Positions 12,933 to 21,600 of a stretch of 64,000 nt of DNA are shown here, piece by piece. How positions within the stretch are numbered: position 1 is the stretch's first letter; every line of letters starts with the position of its first letter. Origin of the DNA: VRUE01 sp963814915 (GTDB lineage Bacteria > Actinomycetota > Thermoleophilia > Solirubrobacterales > 70-9); assembly GCA_963814915.1 (NCBI GenBank), contig CAWFEI010000006.1:5734-69733 (forward strand), given 5' to 3'. The position numbers and the translations under genes are program-made. The notes under the pieces were generated by a model. The model did not search any database, was not told the DNA's origin, and worked only from the letters and a program-made list of their open reading frames with translations.

Positions 12933-13361
12933 ATGAGCAAAACGAAGGCGAACCAGGCCGCGGACCTCTATTCGACCGCCCGTGAAAACCCTTACGTGCA
13001 GCGGCTGATCGAGGACGAAGAGTTGCGCGACAACCTCCGCGACGCCTTCGAAGCCGCGCGCGGCGCCTACGGCCGCGCGACCGGCAACGGCAAGGGCACG
13101 GTCAAGGCCGTGACCAGCGACAAGAAGGTCCAGAAGGACCTGCGCAACGCCGCCGAGAGCCTGCGCGAGGCTTCCGAGCAGCTGAGGGGCCCCAAGCGCC
13201 GCAAGAAGAGCCGCCTCGGCCGACTCGTCCTTCTCGCCCTGATCGGCGGCGCGATCGCGCTGGTGGTCAGCGAGGACGCGCGCAAGACCGTCCTCGACGC
13301 CCTGTTCGGCGCCGAGGAGGAGTTCGAGTACACGAGCACGACGAGCATCAACGGCGCCTAG
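12933..13361 (+). CDS. Conserved actinobacterial-type membrane-anchored protein, unknown function
   Basis: The 142-residue protein has a charged, mostly helical N-terminal two thirds, a basic block (GPKRRKKSRLGR, about residues 88-99) and one C-terminal transmembrane segment (LVLLALIGGAIALVVS, about 100-115). The hydrophilic N-terminus probably stays in the cytoplasm. I do not recognise a domain. GAGGAG (12922-12927) sits 5-6 bases before ATG 12933. A weak promoter candidate (TTGCAA 12870, TATCCT 12891) lies upstream. The following TetR gene starts on the base after this stop codon. Confidence 0.72.
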   Translation: MSKTKANQAADLYSTARENPYVQRLIEDEELRDNLRDAFEAARGAYGRATGNGKGTVKAVTSDKKVQKDLRNAAESLREASEQLRGPKRRKKSRLGRLVLLALIGGAIALVVSEDARKTVLDALFGAEEEFEYTSTTSINGA

Positions 13362-13970
13362 TTGGAGGCAGCGACCAAAGAGCGTGAGCTGAGCGGGGAA
13401 AAGGCCCAGCGCATCGTCGATGCGATGCGGGTCAGCGTCGCCAAGCGCGGTGCCGCCGGCTCCACCTTTGAGCATGTGGCGCGCGAGGCGGGCGTCAGCC
13501 GCGGCCTCCTCCACTATTACTTCGGCACCAAGGAGCGGCTGCTGGTCGAGGTCGTCCGCCGCGACTCCGAGATCCGTGTCGCCCGCCTCGACGAGCCGCT
13601 CGCCAACGCGACCAGCGTCGACGACGTGCTCGACGTCCTCGTCGCCAGCCTGACCGACCTGATCGACAACGAACCGGCCTTCTTCCTGCTGCTCTACGAG
13701 CTGTTCAGCGCCGGCCGTCGAAACCCGGAGATCCAGCGCGAGGTCGGCCAGCTCTTCGACCGCACCCGCTCGCATGTCGCTGAGGTGCTCGAGGCGAAGC
13801 AGCGCGAGGGCGTGCTCAATCTTCGCTTCGACGCCGAAGCGATTGTCGCCTACCTGTTCGCCGCGGCCGACGGCTTCGCCCTGCAGGCTCTTTCCGAGCC
13901 GGGGCGCGACATCAGCGCCGCGCTCGCCGCCGGAGCCGCTTCGGCCCGGTTCCTTCTCGCGGGCGAGTGA
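13362..13970 (+). CDS. TetR/AcrR family transcriptional regulator
   Basis: The 202-residue repressor has an N-terminal helix-turn-helix (about residues 30-62: STFEHVAREAGVSRGLLHYYFGTKERLLVEVV, the TetR signature) and a helical ligand-binding C-terminal domain. The start is TTG 13362, immediately after the previous stop. It lies directly upstream of an MMPL exporter gene whose 5' end carries a TetR-type palindrome (14007-14022). The same palindrome precedes the aldehyde dehydrogenase at 30.9 kb. I infer that this protein binds those sites and that its ligand is hydrophobic. Confidence 0.9.
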   Translation: MEAATKERELSGEKAQRIVDAMRVSVAKRGAAGSTFEHVAREAGVSRGLLHYYFGTKERLLVEVVRRDSEIRVARLDEPLANATSVDDVLDVLVASLTDLIDNEPAFFLLLYELFSAGRRNPEIQREVGQLFDRTRSHVAEVLEAKQREGVLNLRFDAEAIVAYLFAAADGFALQALSEPGRDISAALAAGAASARFLLAGE

Positions 13971-14006
13971 TTCTCCTCACAGTCCTCTAGGGCCCGGTCG
14001 GCAAGG

Positions 14007-14022
14007 CTGGCTAACCAGCCAA
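14007..14022. promoter_or_regulatory. Palindromic operator-like site upstream of the MMPL gene
   Basis: On the minus strand this reads TTGGCTGGTTAGCCAG and matches 14 of 16 bases of the perfect palindrome at 30966-30981. It sits between the TetR stop and the MMPL start, close to where the promoter should be, so binding would block transcription. It is the best candidate operator for the adjacent TetR protein. Confidence 0.6.
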
Positions 14023-14033
14023 TGCGCGAGCCG

Positions 14034-16259
14034 ATGAGAACACTGGCGGAGTTCCTGGGACGTAGGCGTCGCTGGGTTCTCGCCGGTTGGGTGATCGTTT
14101 TGCTGCTCGCCCTGCCGCTTGCCGCGAAGCAGACCGATCACCTCACGGGCGGCGGCTTCGACGTCCCCGGCAGCCAGTCGAAGGCCGTCGGCAACGCGCT
14201 TGAAAGCCAGTTCGCGGGAACCGGCAACGGGATCGCGGTGCTGCTCAGGGCCGAGCCCGGCACGGGTGCCGAGGCGCGGGCGGCGGCGATCGGCCGCGTG
14301 CGCAAAGCGGTCGCGGGAATCGAGGGCGTCGGGCTCACCCCGGCCGCGGCCCGCCAGGGCGCCGCGCAGCTGCGCGGCAAGAGCACGGCAATGCTGCCGC
14401 TGCGCAGCAGCCTCAGCTCCGACGAACTGATCGACCCCGCCGCGACGCTGCGCGAAGACCTCGACCCCGGCACCGCCGAGGGTGGCGTGACGACCTATCT
14501 CGCCGGCCAGCCGACGATTTGGGCTGGTATGCAGGAGCTCTCCAAGAAGGACCTCTCCCAGGCCGAGGCGGGCGGCTTCCCGATCGTCGCCCTGATCCTG
14601 CTCGTCGTCTTCGGCTCGCTCGCCGCGGCGGCGCTGCCGCTGACGCTCGGCTTCGTCAGCGTGATCGTCACCGGCGCGCTGATCTACTTCATCTCGCTGC
14701 AGATGAACACCTCGGTGTTCGTCACCAACATGGCTTCGATGATCGGCATCGGCGTCGCGATCGACTACTCGCTGTTCATCCTCGCCCGCTACCGCGAGGA
14801 GCGGGCGGCGGGGCGCGGTTGCGACGACGCCCGCGCCGAGGCGCTCTCGACCTCCGGCCTGGCGGTGACCTTCTCCGGCCTGGCCGTGATCGTCTCGCTG
14901 GCCGGCCTGTGGATGGTCGACAACCAGGCCCTGCGTTCGATGGCGCTCGGCGCGATGACTGTCGTCGCCGTCTCGATCCTCGCCGCGACGACGTTGCTGC
15001 CGGCGCTGATCGCGATGCTCGGCGACCGTGTCCTGCCGGGCGGGATCGTGGCCAAAGGCCTGGCGCTGATCCGCCGGCCGTTCAAAGGCGGGCCGGCCTC
15101 CCCCGGACGCGAGGGCGGAGGAGGCGGCGGAAACGGCTCTCCTTTCTGGCAGCGCTGGACCGAGGCGATCATGGCCCGTCCCTGGACCGCCGTGATCGGC
15201 GTCAGCGCGGTGCTGCTCACCCTCGCGATCCCGGTGCTCTCACTTACCACCGGCACGCAGGCGCTGACCCAGTTCCCCGAGGGCAGCGATGTCCGCGTCG
15301 GCAACGAGCTCGCCTCGAAGCAGCTCGGCGGCGGCACCGACCCGGTGCAGATCGTCGCCGCCTTCAAAGCCGGCACGAGCCGGGGAGAGAAGCGCGCGGC
15401 CACGGCGGCGTTCGTGCGCAGGCTCGAGGCGACCCCGGGCGTCGCCGCCGTCGCGCCGCCTGCCTTCGCCGAGCGCAGCGTCCTGATCCAGGCGACCCCG
15501 AGCGCGCCGAGCGAGTCCGACGCGGCCGTCGTCCTGGTCGAGCGCCTCCGCGACCCGCTCGTCGCCTCGACCGCGCTGGGTGGGGTCGCGACTGTGAGCG
15601 TCGGCGGCGAGACCGCGCGCAGCCATGACGTGCGGGCGCTGATCAGCGGCTCGATGTGGAAGATCGTGCTCTTCGTGCTCGCGCTCAGCTTCCTCGTCCT
15701 GATGGCGATGCTGCGCTCGTTGCTGCTGCCGCTCAAGGCGGTGCTGATGAACCTGCTCTCGATCGGCGCGGCCTTCGGCGTCCTCGTCGCGATCTTCCAG
15801 TGGGGCTGGTTCGACAACCTGCTCGGCTTCGAAAGCCAGGGGGCGCTGGACACGATCAACGTGCCGCTGATCTTCGCCGTCGTCTTCGGGCTCTCGATGG
15901 ACTACGAGGTATTCCTGATGTCGCGCATCCGCGAGCGCTACATGGAGCACGGCGACAACGAGCGCGCCGTCGCCGAAGGGCTCTCGACCAGCGCCCGCAC
16001 GATCTCCTCGGCGGCCCTGATCATGACCTGCGTCTTCGCGGTCTTCGTCCTCACCGGGGTCCCCTCGATCAAGGAGCTCGGCCTCGGCTGCGCTGTCGCG
16101 ATCGCGCTCGACGCGACCCTCGTCCGCCTCGTCCTGGTGCCGGCGGCGATGAAGCTGCTCGGCGACTGGAACTGGTGGATGCCCTCCTGGCTCGACCGCC
16201 TGCTGCCGGACTTCTCCTTCGAGTCCGGAACCGGCGAGCCGGAGCCCGCGGAAGCCTAG
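14034..16259 (+). CDS. MMPL/RND-family lipid exporter
   Basis: The 741-residue protein (745 if ATG 14022 is used) has the MMPL arrangement: one N-terminal helix, a large extracytoplasmic domain, a helix bundle (QAEAGGFPIVALILLVVFGSL to about residue 325), a cytoplasmic linker, then a second copy. The proton-relay region GIGVAIDYSLFILARYREE occurs in the first half and the equivalent FGLSMDYEVFLMSRIRERY in the second. The family exports lipids or drugs by proton antiport. A glycine-rich linker (GREGGGGGGNGSP) joins the halves. A TetR gene precedes it and a palindromic operator overlaps its start region. ATG 14034 gives the usual MRTLAEFLGRRRRWVL N-terminus. Confidence 0.88.
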   Translation: MRTLAEFLGRRRRWVLAGWVIVLLLALPLAAKQTDHLTGGGFDVPGSQSKAVGNALESQFAGTGNGIAVLLRAEPGTGAEARAAAIGRVRKAVAGIEGVGLTPAAARQGAAQLRGKSTAMLPLRSSLSSDELIDPAATLREDLDPGTAEGGVTTYLAGQPTIWAGMQELSKKDLSQAEAGGFPIVALILLVVFGSLAAAALPLTLGFVSVIVTGALIYFISLQMNTSVFVTNMASMIGIGVAIDYSLFILARYREERAAGRGCDDARAEALSTSGLAVTFSGLAVIVSLAGLWMVDNQALRSMALGAMTVVAVSILAATTLLPALIAMLGDRVLPGGIVAKGLALIRRPFKGGPASPGREGGGGGGNGSPFWQRWTEAIMARPWTAVIGVSAVLLTLAIPVLSLTTGTQALTQFPEGSDVRVGNELASKQLGGGTDPVQIVAAFKAGTSRGEKRAATAAFVRRLEATPGVAAVAPPAFAERSVLIQATPSAPSESDAAVVLVERLRDPLVASTALGGVATVSVGGETARSHDVRALISGSMWKIVLFVLALSFLVLMAMLRSLLLPLKAVLMNLLSIGAAFGVLVAIFQWGWFDNLLGFESQGALDTINVPLIFAVVFGLSMDYEVFLMSRIRERYMEHGDNERAVAEGLSTSARTISSAALIMTCVFAVFVLTGVPSIKELGLGCAVAIALDATLVRLVLVPAAMKLLGDWNWWMPSWLDRLLPDFSFESGTGEPEPAEA

Positions 16260-16268
16260 AATGGCGAC

Positions 16269-17675
16269 ATGTCCGATGACCTCGCATTTGCGGGTGCCGC
16301 GAAGCAGGCCGAGCTTGTCCGCGCCGGCGAGGTCTCGCCGACCGAGCTGGTGCGGCTCTGCCTCGACCGGATAGCCCGGCTCGACCCACAGCTGAACAGC
16401 TTCCGCTCAGTCTTCGCCGAACGGGCGCTGCTCGAGGCCGAGCAGGCCGAGGCGCGGCGCAGCGGCGGCGACGAGCGGCCGCTGCTGGGTGTCCCGGTCG
16501 CGATCAAGGACGAGGTCGACGTCGTCGGCGACGTGACGACCTACGGCACCGACGGCTTCACCGATCCCGCCGCCGCCGACTCCGAGGCGGTGCGCAAGCT
16601 GCGCGAGGCCGGGGCGATCGTGATCGGCAAGACGTTGCTGCCGGAGCTGGCGATCTGCGGCTTCACCGAGTCGGCGACCTGGGGCGTGACCCGCAACCCC
16701 TGGAACCCGCAGCGCACACCAGGCGGCTCGAGCGGCGGCAGCGCCGCGGCTGTCGCCGCGGGCCTGGTGCCGATCGGCTTTGCCTCCGACGGCGCCGGTT
16801 CGATCCGCATCCCCGCCGCCTCCTGTGGCCTCTTCGGACTCAAACCGCAGCGCGGCCGGGTTTCGGTCGCGCCCGACCGCGAGCGTTGGAACGGCATGTC
16901 GGCCTTCGGCTGCGTCAGCCGCTCGGTGCGCGACACCGCCCTCTGGCTCGACGCCAGCCGCACCGCGGGCGATGAGCCGGGGGCTCCGCCGCCGCCCGAG
17001 CGGCCCTTTCTCGAGTCCGCGGCCACGCCGCCGGGCAAGCTGCGCGTCGCCTGGTCGACCGCCGCGCCACGGGCGGTCGCGCCGGTCAGCGTCGATGACA
17101 TCGCCAAGGGAGCGGTGGGGGAGACGGCCGAGCTGCTGCGCTCGCTCGGGCACGCGGTCGAGCAGCACGACCCCGCTTGGGGGAACCTCGGCAACAACTC
17201 GGTGCCGCGCTACCTACGAGGCATCGCCGAGGACTTCGCCAAGGTCCCCGCTCCCGAGCGGCTTGAACGGCGCACGCGCGGCATGGCCGCACTCGGCCGC
17301 CTGATCCCCGACGGCGTCTTTGAGCGAGCCCGCCGCGGCGAAGCCGCGGACGCCGCCCGGGTCAACGCGATCTTCGACACCCACGACGTGCTGATGACCC
17401 CGGTGATGGGCGGCACGGCGCTGCCGGTGCGCCGCTGGGAGGGCCGCGGCGCGCTTTGGACGCTGCTCGGCATGAGCCGCTTCTATCCGTACTGCATCCC
17501 CTGGAACCACCTCGGCAACCCGGCGATGTCCGTGCCGTCGGGCTTCTCAGCGGAGGGAATGCCGCTCGCGGTGCAGATCGTCGGCCGCCCCGGAGACGAG
17601 GCGACCCTGCTCTCACTCGCCGCCCAGATCGAGGCAGAGAGACCGTGGGCGGATAAGAAACCACCCGTCGCCTGA
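16269..17675 (+). CDS. Amidase signature family hydrolase
   Basis: The 468-residue protein has the Ser-cisSer-Lys triad of the amidase signature family: K80 (GVPVAIKDE), the cis-serine in GGSSGGS (residues 152-158) and the nucleophile S178 in DGAGSIRIPA. The usual second glycine of DGGGS is alanine here. It resembles GatA-like and aryl/acyl amidases, but no gatB or gatC is nearby and the C-terminus lacks clear GatA features, so a catabolic amidase is more likely. Substrate unknown. TAGAAT (16257-16262) lies 6 bases before ATG 16269 and uses the TAG stop of the MMPL gene, so this gene may have its own leaderless promoter. Confidence 0.88.
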   Translation: MSDDLAFAGAAKQAELVRAGEVSPTELVRLCLDRIARLDPQLNSFRSVFAERALLEAEQAEARRSGGDERPLLGVPVAIKDEVDVVGDVTTYGTDGFTDPAAADSEAVRKLREAGAIVIGKTLLPELAICGFTESATWGVTRNPWNPQRTPGGSSGGSAAAVAAGLVPIGFASDGAGSIRIPAASCGLFGLKPQRGRVSVAPDRERWNGMSAFGCVSRSVRDTALWLDASRTAGDEPGAPPPPERPFLESAATPPGKLRVAWSTAAPRAVAPVSVDDIAKGAVGETAELLRSLGHAVEQHDPAWGNLGNNSVPRYLRGIAEDFAKVPAPERLERRTRGMAALGRLIPDGVFERARRGEAADAARVNAIFDTHDVLMTPVMGGTALPVRRWEGRGALWTLLGMSRFYPYCIPWNHLGNPAMSVPSGFSAEGMPLAVQIVGRPGDEATLLSLAAQIEAERPWADKKPPVA

Positions 17676-17775
17676 AGAATCAATTAGCGAGCATCACGAT
17701 CTGATTCTTTGCGAGCGGCGCCGATATGGCGCGTAGACGCCACCCCCGGACGCGAAGCGGAGGAGGTGGCGTTTT
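17676..17775. terminator. Terminator region between amidase and the convergent R2-like gene
   Basis: Three inverted repeats lie in this 98-base gap. AAGAATCA (17676-17683) pairs with TGATTCTT (17702-17709). GCGCC and GGCGC enclose GATAT near 17718-17732. ACGCCACC (near 17737) pairs with GGTGGCGT (ending at 17772) and is followed by TTTAT, a classical rho-independent layout for the plus strand. On the minus strand the same stem lies just after the R2-like stop codon. No gene is visible in the gap. Confidence 0.65.
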
Positions 17776-19060
17776 ATGAGAACACCTTGCGCATCCGCGC
17801 GATCTCGCGGATCTTGCCGCGCGGGCGGAGGCGGCGCTGGACGATCATCTTCAGCGGGTTGGCGTCCGGCTTGCCCATCGCGACGAAGTCGGCCCAGCTT
17901 GCCTCCAGGGTCAGCGTCGGGTCGGGAGCCTCGCCCGGCTCGGCCCGGGTTGCGCCGTTGTCGATCGTCAGGTGCCAGGGGTCGGCGTCGTCGAAGCGGT
18001 ACTGGTAGACGAGCGGCGTGCCGTTCGCGGCCTTCGGGTCGGCGGCCCGCTTGATCACGTCGAAGTAGAGCCGCTGGGTCTCCGGTGAGGCGTCCGGGGT
18101 GATGGCGTCGGGCGGGCCGAGCACACCGGCTTCCATCAGCGTCACCTGGCGCTTGGCGACGTCCTCGGCCGAGGCCTCGGGGTCGAAGGGGAAGACGCCG
18201 GGCGGCATCTCCTCGGTCGGGTAGCCGATCGTGCGCCAGCGCTGGCGGATCAGTTTGAGGCCGAAGGAGAAGATGTCCTCCAGCGTGAACCCGTAGCACT
18301 CGGTGTATTCGCGGTCCATGTTGGGCGGGTAGAACACCGCCGGCCCGTAGGGAAGCGTTTCGCGGAGCAGGTCGGTCACGGCGGCGCGGTTCTCCTCACA
18401 GCCCGGGTTGCCCTCACCCAGCAGTTCGGAGAGCACCTTGACACCGAAGCCGATGTGGCGCTGCTCGTCGCGGGAGACGTTGCCCATCCCCTCGCTGAAG
18501 CCCGGCATCGATTCCTTGGAGGCGAAGAAGTCCTCGATGAAGTGCTGGCCGGGCTGGGCGAGGCTGCCCTCGACGATCAGGTGGTAGAGCGTGATCGCCT
18601 GCGCGTACTTGGGCAGCGAGCGGTCCTTGCGCAGTTCCTCGGCCATCACGTCGAGCCGGTCGAAGATTCCGCGGTAGCCCCAGTTGAGCTGCGGCATCGT
18701 CGAGGAGAGGGTCTGCTGGATCGAGTCGCCGCCGACCCCGATCACCTCCTTGAAGAAGCGGTGGAAGAAGATCGAGTGACGGACCTCGTCGACCTGCTGC
18801 GTCGCGAGGAAGTAGGACTGCTCCTCGGTCGGCGCGGCGGTCACGTAGGGAGCGAGGGTGTCGGCGACTCGGTCCTCGCCGTAGTAGAACATCGAGTAGA
18901 TCCACATCGCCGAGCGCCGCTGCATCTCGCTCAGCGCCTCCCAGCCGGCCCGGTCCTGGGAGAAGTCGAGGTCGTAGGCGCTCCAGTTGCCCTGCTCCCA
19001 GCGCTGGTAGAGGTCGACATAGGTGACGTTGTCCATCAGGCTCTGCGAAGCGACGCTCAT
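17774..19060 (-). CDS. R2-like ferritin-fold oxidase fused to a C-terminal SCP2-like lipid-binding domain
   Basis: The 428-residue protein has a ribonucleotide-reductase-R2-like four-helix domain (about residues 1-300) with a complete dimetal ligand set: E62, E92 and H95 (DEVRH), E164, E199 and H202 (DEQRH). This is the R2-like ligand-binding oxidase pattern; those proteins carry a Mn/Fe or Fe/Fe site and bind a long-chain fatty acid. The C-terminal part (about 325-428: TPLVYQYRFDDADPWHLTIDNG, PTLTLEASWADFVAMGKPDANPLKMIVQRRLRPRG) resembles a sterol carrier protein 2 domain. The reaction is unknown; oxidation of a lipid held by the SCP2 part is inference. The acyl-CoA ligase gene lies just upstream in the same direction. 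Confidence 0.85.
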   Translation of the reverse strand: MSVASQSLMDNVTYVDLYQRWEQGNWSAYDLDFSQDRAGWEALSEMQRRSAMWIYSMFYYGEDRVADTLAPYVTAAPTEEQSYFLATQQVDEVRHSIFFHRFFKEVIGVGGDSIQQTLSSTMPQLNWGYRGIFDRLDVMAEELRKDRSLPKYAQAITLYHLIVEGSLAQPGQHFIEDFFASKESMPGFSEGMGNVSRDEQRHIGFGVKVLSELLGEGNPGCEENRAAVTDLLRETLPYGPAVFYPPNMDREYTECYGFTLEDIFSFGLKLIRQRWRTIGYPTEEMPPGVFPFDPEASAEDVAKRQVTLMEAGVLGPPDAITPDASPETQRLYFDVIKRAADPKAANGTPLVYQYRFDDADPWHLTIDNGATRAEPGEAPDPTLTLEASWADFVAMGKPDANPLKMIVQRRLRPRGKIREIARMRKVFS

Positions 19061-19118
19061 CTCTTCTCCTCAAGTTGCGGGCGCCACGGGCGCCACGGGG
19101 CTGCGTGGGGCCAGACTA

Positions 19119-19147
19119 GCGCGATCCTGGCCAGCCAGCCAGTTGGG
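19119..19147. promoter_or_regulatory. Weak operator-like sequence upstream of the R2-SCP2 gene
   Basis: The region contains CTGGCCAG followed by repeated CCAGC units, and aligns in either orientation with about 10 of 16 bases of the palindrome found at 30966-30981 and 14007-14022. It lies between the acyl-CoA ligase stop and the R2-like start. It is a possible third site of the same regulator, but the match is poor. Confidence 0.25.
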
Positions 19148-19162
19148 TTTACCTGACGTCGC

Positions 19163-20662
19163 TCACACAGTGGCGGGAGTCTCGATCTCCCGCTTGAGGA
19201 TCTTGCCGGTCGGGCCCTTGGGCAGGTCGTCGAGGAACCAGACGACGCGCGGGTACTTGTAGGCGGCGATGCGGTCCTTGACGTAGGTGCTGACCTCCTC
19301 CGGGCCCAGCTCCTCGCCCTCCATCAGGACGACCGCGGCGCCGATCTCCTCGCCCCACTCGTCGTGGGGGACGCCGACGACGGCTGCTTCGCGGATCTTC
19401 GGGTGCTCGTAGAGGACCTCCTCGACCTCGCGCGGGTAGACGTTGTAGCCGCCGCGGATGATCAGGTCCTTCTTGCGGTCGACGATGAAGAAGTCACCGT
19501 CCTCGTCGACGCGCGCCATGTCGCCGCTGTGGAACCAGCCGCCGCGCATCGCCTCCGCGGTCGCGTCGGGGCGCTGCCAGTAGCCCTTCATGATGTTGTG
19601 GCCGCGGATCACGATCTCGCCGACCTCGCCCTGCGCCACCTCCGCGTCGTCCTCGTCGACCACCTTCATCTCGACACCTTCGATCGGGGCGCCGATCGAG
19701 CCCGGCTTGGCCCCCTTCTCGGGGTGGTTGGAGCAGGCGACCGGTGAGGTCTCCGAGAGGCCGTAGCCCTCGAGCACGACCGCGCCGAAGGCCGCTTCGA
19801 AGCCACGCAGGACTTCGACCGGCATCGAGGCGCCGCCGGTGATGCAGGTGCGCAGCGCCCCGGTATCGAAGCTCTCGCGCTCCGGGTGGTGGAGCAGGGC
19901 GCCGAACATCGTCGGCACCCCGTAGAAGTGGGTGACGCCGTCGCGCTGCATCGTCGCCAGCGCCTCGCCCGGCTCGAATTTGGGCACCAGCGTGAGGCAG
20001 GCGCCGGCCGCGAGCGAGGCGTTCATCGCCACCGTCTGGCCGAAGGAGTGGAAGAGCGGCAGCGAGCCGAGCACGACGTCGCCGGCCGCGATCTCGCAGG
20101 TCGTGCGGCGGGTGACGTCGGCATTGCGCCAGAGGTTGGAGTGGGTCAGCTCGGCGCCCTTCGGCTTGCCGGTCGTGCCCGACGTGTAGAGGATCACCGC
20201 GGTGTCGTCCTCGGCTGTCTCCGCGACCTCGGCGACGGGCTCATATTCGGCCAGGGTCGCGGCGAAGGAGGCGGGCTCGACCTCGAGCAGCTCGGCGCCG
20301 GCGGCAGCGGCGGCGTCGCGAGCCTCGTCGCAGAAGCCGTACCAGGCGAGCAGCAGATCCGCTCCCGGGTCTTCCAGGTAGAAGGCGATCTCACGCTTCT
20401 TGAGCAGCACGTTCATCGGCACGACGATCGCCCCGGCGCGCAGCACCCCGTAATAGACGACGGGAAAGTCCGGGACGTTGGGCAGCATCACGCCGACGCG
20501 GTCGCCGCGGGCGACGCCCTTGTCTCGCAGGAGGCCCGCCAGGCGGGCGCTGCGCTCGTCGAGCTCCGCGTAGCTCAGCATCGTCTCGCCCAATCGGACC
20601 GCCGGAGCGCCGGCCGAGCGCTCGGCACTGTCGGTGACTATCGATGCGAGGTTCATCCCCAT
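19163..20662 (-). CDS. Long-chain fatty-acid-CoA ligase (AMP-forming)
   Basis: The 499-residue adenylate-forming enzyme activates a carboxylic acid, probably a fatty acid, to its CoA thioester. Motifs in order: P-loop ILYTSGTTGKPKGAELTH, GSLPLFHSFGQT, the adenine-binding VLEGYGLSETSPV, GGWFHSGDMARVDEDGDFFIVDRKKDLIIRGGYNVYP with the hinge, and LPKGPTGKILKRE with the catalytic lysine. It lacks a long N-terminal membrane region. Start ATG 20662 or 20656 cannot be separated; TATGCT lies 11 bases upstream. It is followed by the R2-SCP2 gene 102 bases downstream on the same strand, consistent with a joint lipid pathway. Confidence 0.9.
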   Translation of the reverse strand: MGMNLASIVTDSAERSAGAPAVRLGETMLSYAELDERSARLAGLLRDKGVARGDRVGVMLPNVPDFPVVYYGVLRAGAIVVPMNVLLKKREIAFYLEDPGADLLLAWYGFCDEARDAAAAAGAELLEVEPASFAATLAEYEPVAEVAETAEDDTAVILYTSGTTGKPKGAELTHSNLWRNADVTRRTTCEIAAGDVVLGSLPLFHSFGQTVAMNASLAAGACLTLVPKFEPGEALATMQRDGVTHFYGVPTMFGALLHHPERESFDTGALRTCITGGASMPVEVLRGFEAAFGAVVLEGYGLSETSPVACSNHPEKGAKPGSIGAPIEGVEMKVVDEDDAEVAQGEVGEIVIRGHNIMKGYWQRPDATAEAMRGGWFHSGDMARVDEDGDFFIVDRKKDLIIRGGYNVYPREVEEVLYEHPKIREAAVVGVPHDEWGEEIGAAVVLMEGEELGPEEVSTYVKDRIAAYKYPRVVWFLDDLPKGPTGKILKREIETPATV

Positions 20663-20700
20663 GACCCACGGCGAGCATAACTCCTCTAGCATTGCCCGCC

Positions 20701-21213
20701 GTGAGGAGGGCACTGATCGCCATATGGCTCTGCGCGCTGCTGGCTCTGGCCGGTTGCGGCGGCAACGACTCGTCGACCGAATCGACCGCTTCTGCCGAAG
20801 CGACCGGCAAGTCCTCCCCCGCGGGCGCCGGCAAGGAAGACACAAGCAAGAAGCCGGTGGTGACGGTTCCGAAGGGAGCCCCGCCAAAGCAGCTCGAAAG
20901 CAAGGAACTGGTGGAAGGCAGCGGCGCTGAAGCGAAGTCGGGCGACGAAGTGACCGTCCAGTACGTCGGCGTCAACTACAAGAACGGCCAGGAATTCGAC
21001 TCCTCCTGGAGTCGCAACGAACCCTTCACCTTCACGCTCGGCGCCGGCGAAGTGATTCCGGGCTGGGACCAGGGTGTCGAAGGCATGAAGATCGGCGGCC
21101 GACGCGAGCTGATCATCCCGCCGAACCTCGCCTACGGCGAAGCCGGCGCACCGCCGGCGATCGCTCCGAACGAAACGCTCGTGTTCGTGATCGACCTGCT
21201 TGAAGTCAGCTAG
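20701..21213 (+). CDS. FKBP-type peptidyl-prolyl isomerase, lipoprotein
   Basis: The 170-residue protein has a lipoprotein signal (MRRALIAIWLCALLALAGC, lipobox LAGC), a Ser/Thr/Lys-rich linker to about residue 65 and an FKBP domain (about 70-170). The domain has GDEVTVQYVGV, NGQEFDSSWSRNEPFTFTLGAGEVIPGWDQGVEGMKIGGRRELIIPPNLAYG and FVIDLLEV, the standard active-site set. It should act as a membrane-anchored folding catalyst outside the cell membrane. GTG 20701 places the charged residues right before the hydrophobic core and has TAGCAT 8 bases upstream; an in-frame TTG at 20692 is less likely. Confidence 0.92.
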   Translation: MRRALIAIWLCALLALAGCGGNDSSTESTASAEATGKSSPAGAGKEDTSKKPVVTVPKGAPPKQLESKELVEGSGAEAKSGDEVTVQYVGVNYKNGQEFDSSWSRNEPFTFTLGAGEVIPGWDQGVEGMKIGGRRELIIPPNLAYGEAGAPPAIAPNETLVFVIDLLEVS

Positions 21214-21249
21214 CAGTTAGCGCCGCCTGCCGCCGGGTAATTGGCGGGC

Positions 21250-21600
21250 ATGACCAGCCTGGAAGCGATCCTCAACATCGAGCACGAGCTCGCCGACGGC
21301 GACGGATCCGCCTACCGCCGCCACCTGCGTGAGGACGCGATCGTGATCGTCCCCGGCCGGGCGCTGGACCGCGATGCCACGATCGCCGCGATGGACGCCT
21401 CCCCCGGCTGGGACAGCTTCTCGATCGTCGACGAGCGCCTGCTGCCGCTTGGGGGCGATGCCGCTCTGCTCACCTACCGATTCCGCGGACGTCGCGGTGA
21501 ATCGGAGTACGAGGCGATCCTCTCCAGCACCTACGCGCGCGACGACGGCGCCTGGAAGCTCGTCTTCCACCAGCAGACGCCGCTCCAGCAGGCCGACTAG
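21250..21600 (+). CDS. NTF2-like (SnoaL/DUF4440-type) small protein
   Basis: The 116-residue protein has the NTF2-like cone layout: an N-terminal helix pair (LEAILNIEHELADGDGSAYRRHLREDAIVIVPG), a DRDATIAAMDASPGWDSFSI segment, and the closing strands ALLTYRFRGRRGESEYEAILSSTYARDDGAWKLVFHQQTPL. Proteins of this fold include small enzymes and ligand binders; no catalytic role can be assigned. ATG 21250 is preferred over TTG 21241. Its stop codon shares CTAG with the stop of the convergent glycyl-tRNA synthetase gene. Confidence 0.8.
   Translation: MTSLEAILNIEHELADGDGSAYRRHLREDAIVIVPGRALDRDATIAAMDASPGWDSFSIVDERLLPLGGDAALLTYRFRGRRGESEYEAILSSTYARDDGAWKLVFHQQTPLQQAD

Noticed and set aside
16269..17675. 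GatA subunit of the tRNA amidotransferase
   Set aside because: The catalytic triad fits, but gatB and gatC are absent nearby and the C-terminal region does not show clear GatA features, so a general amidase is safer.
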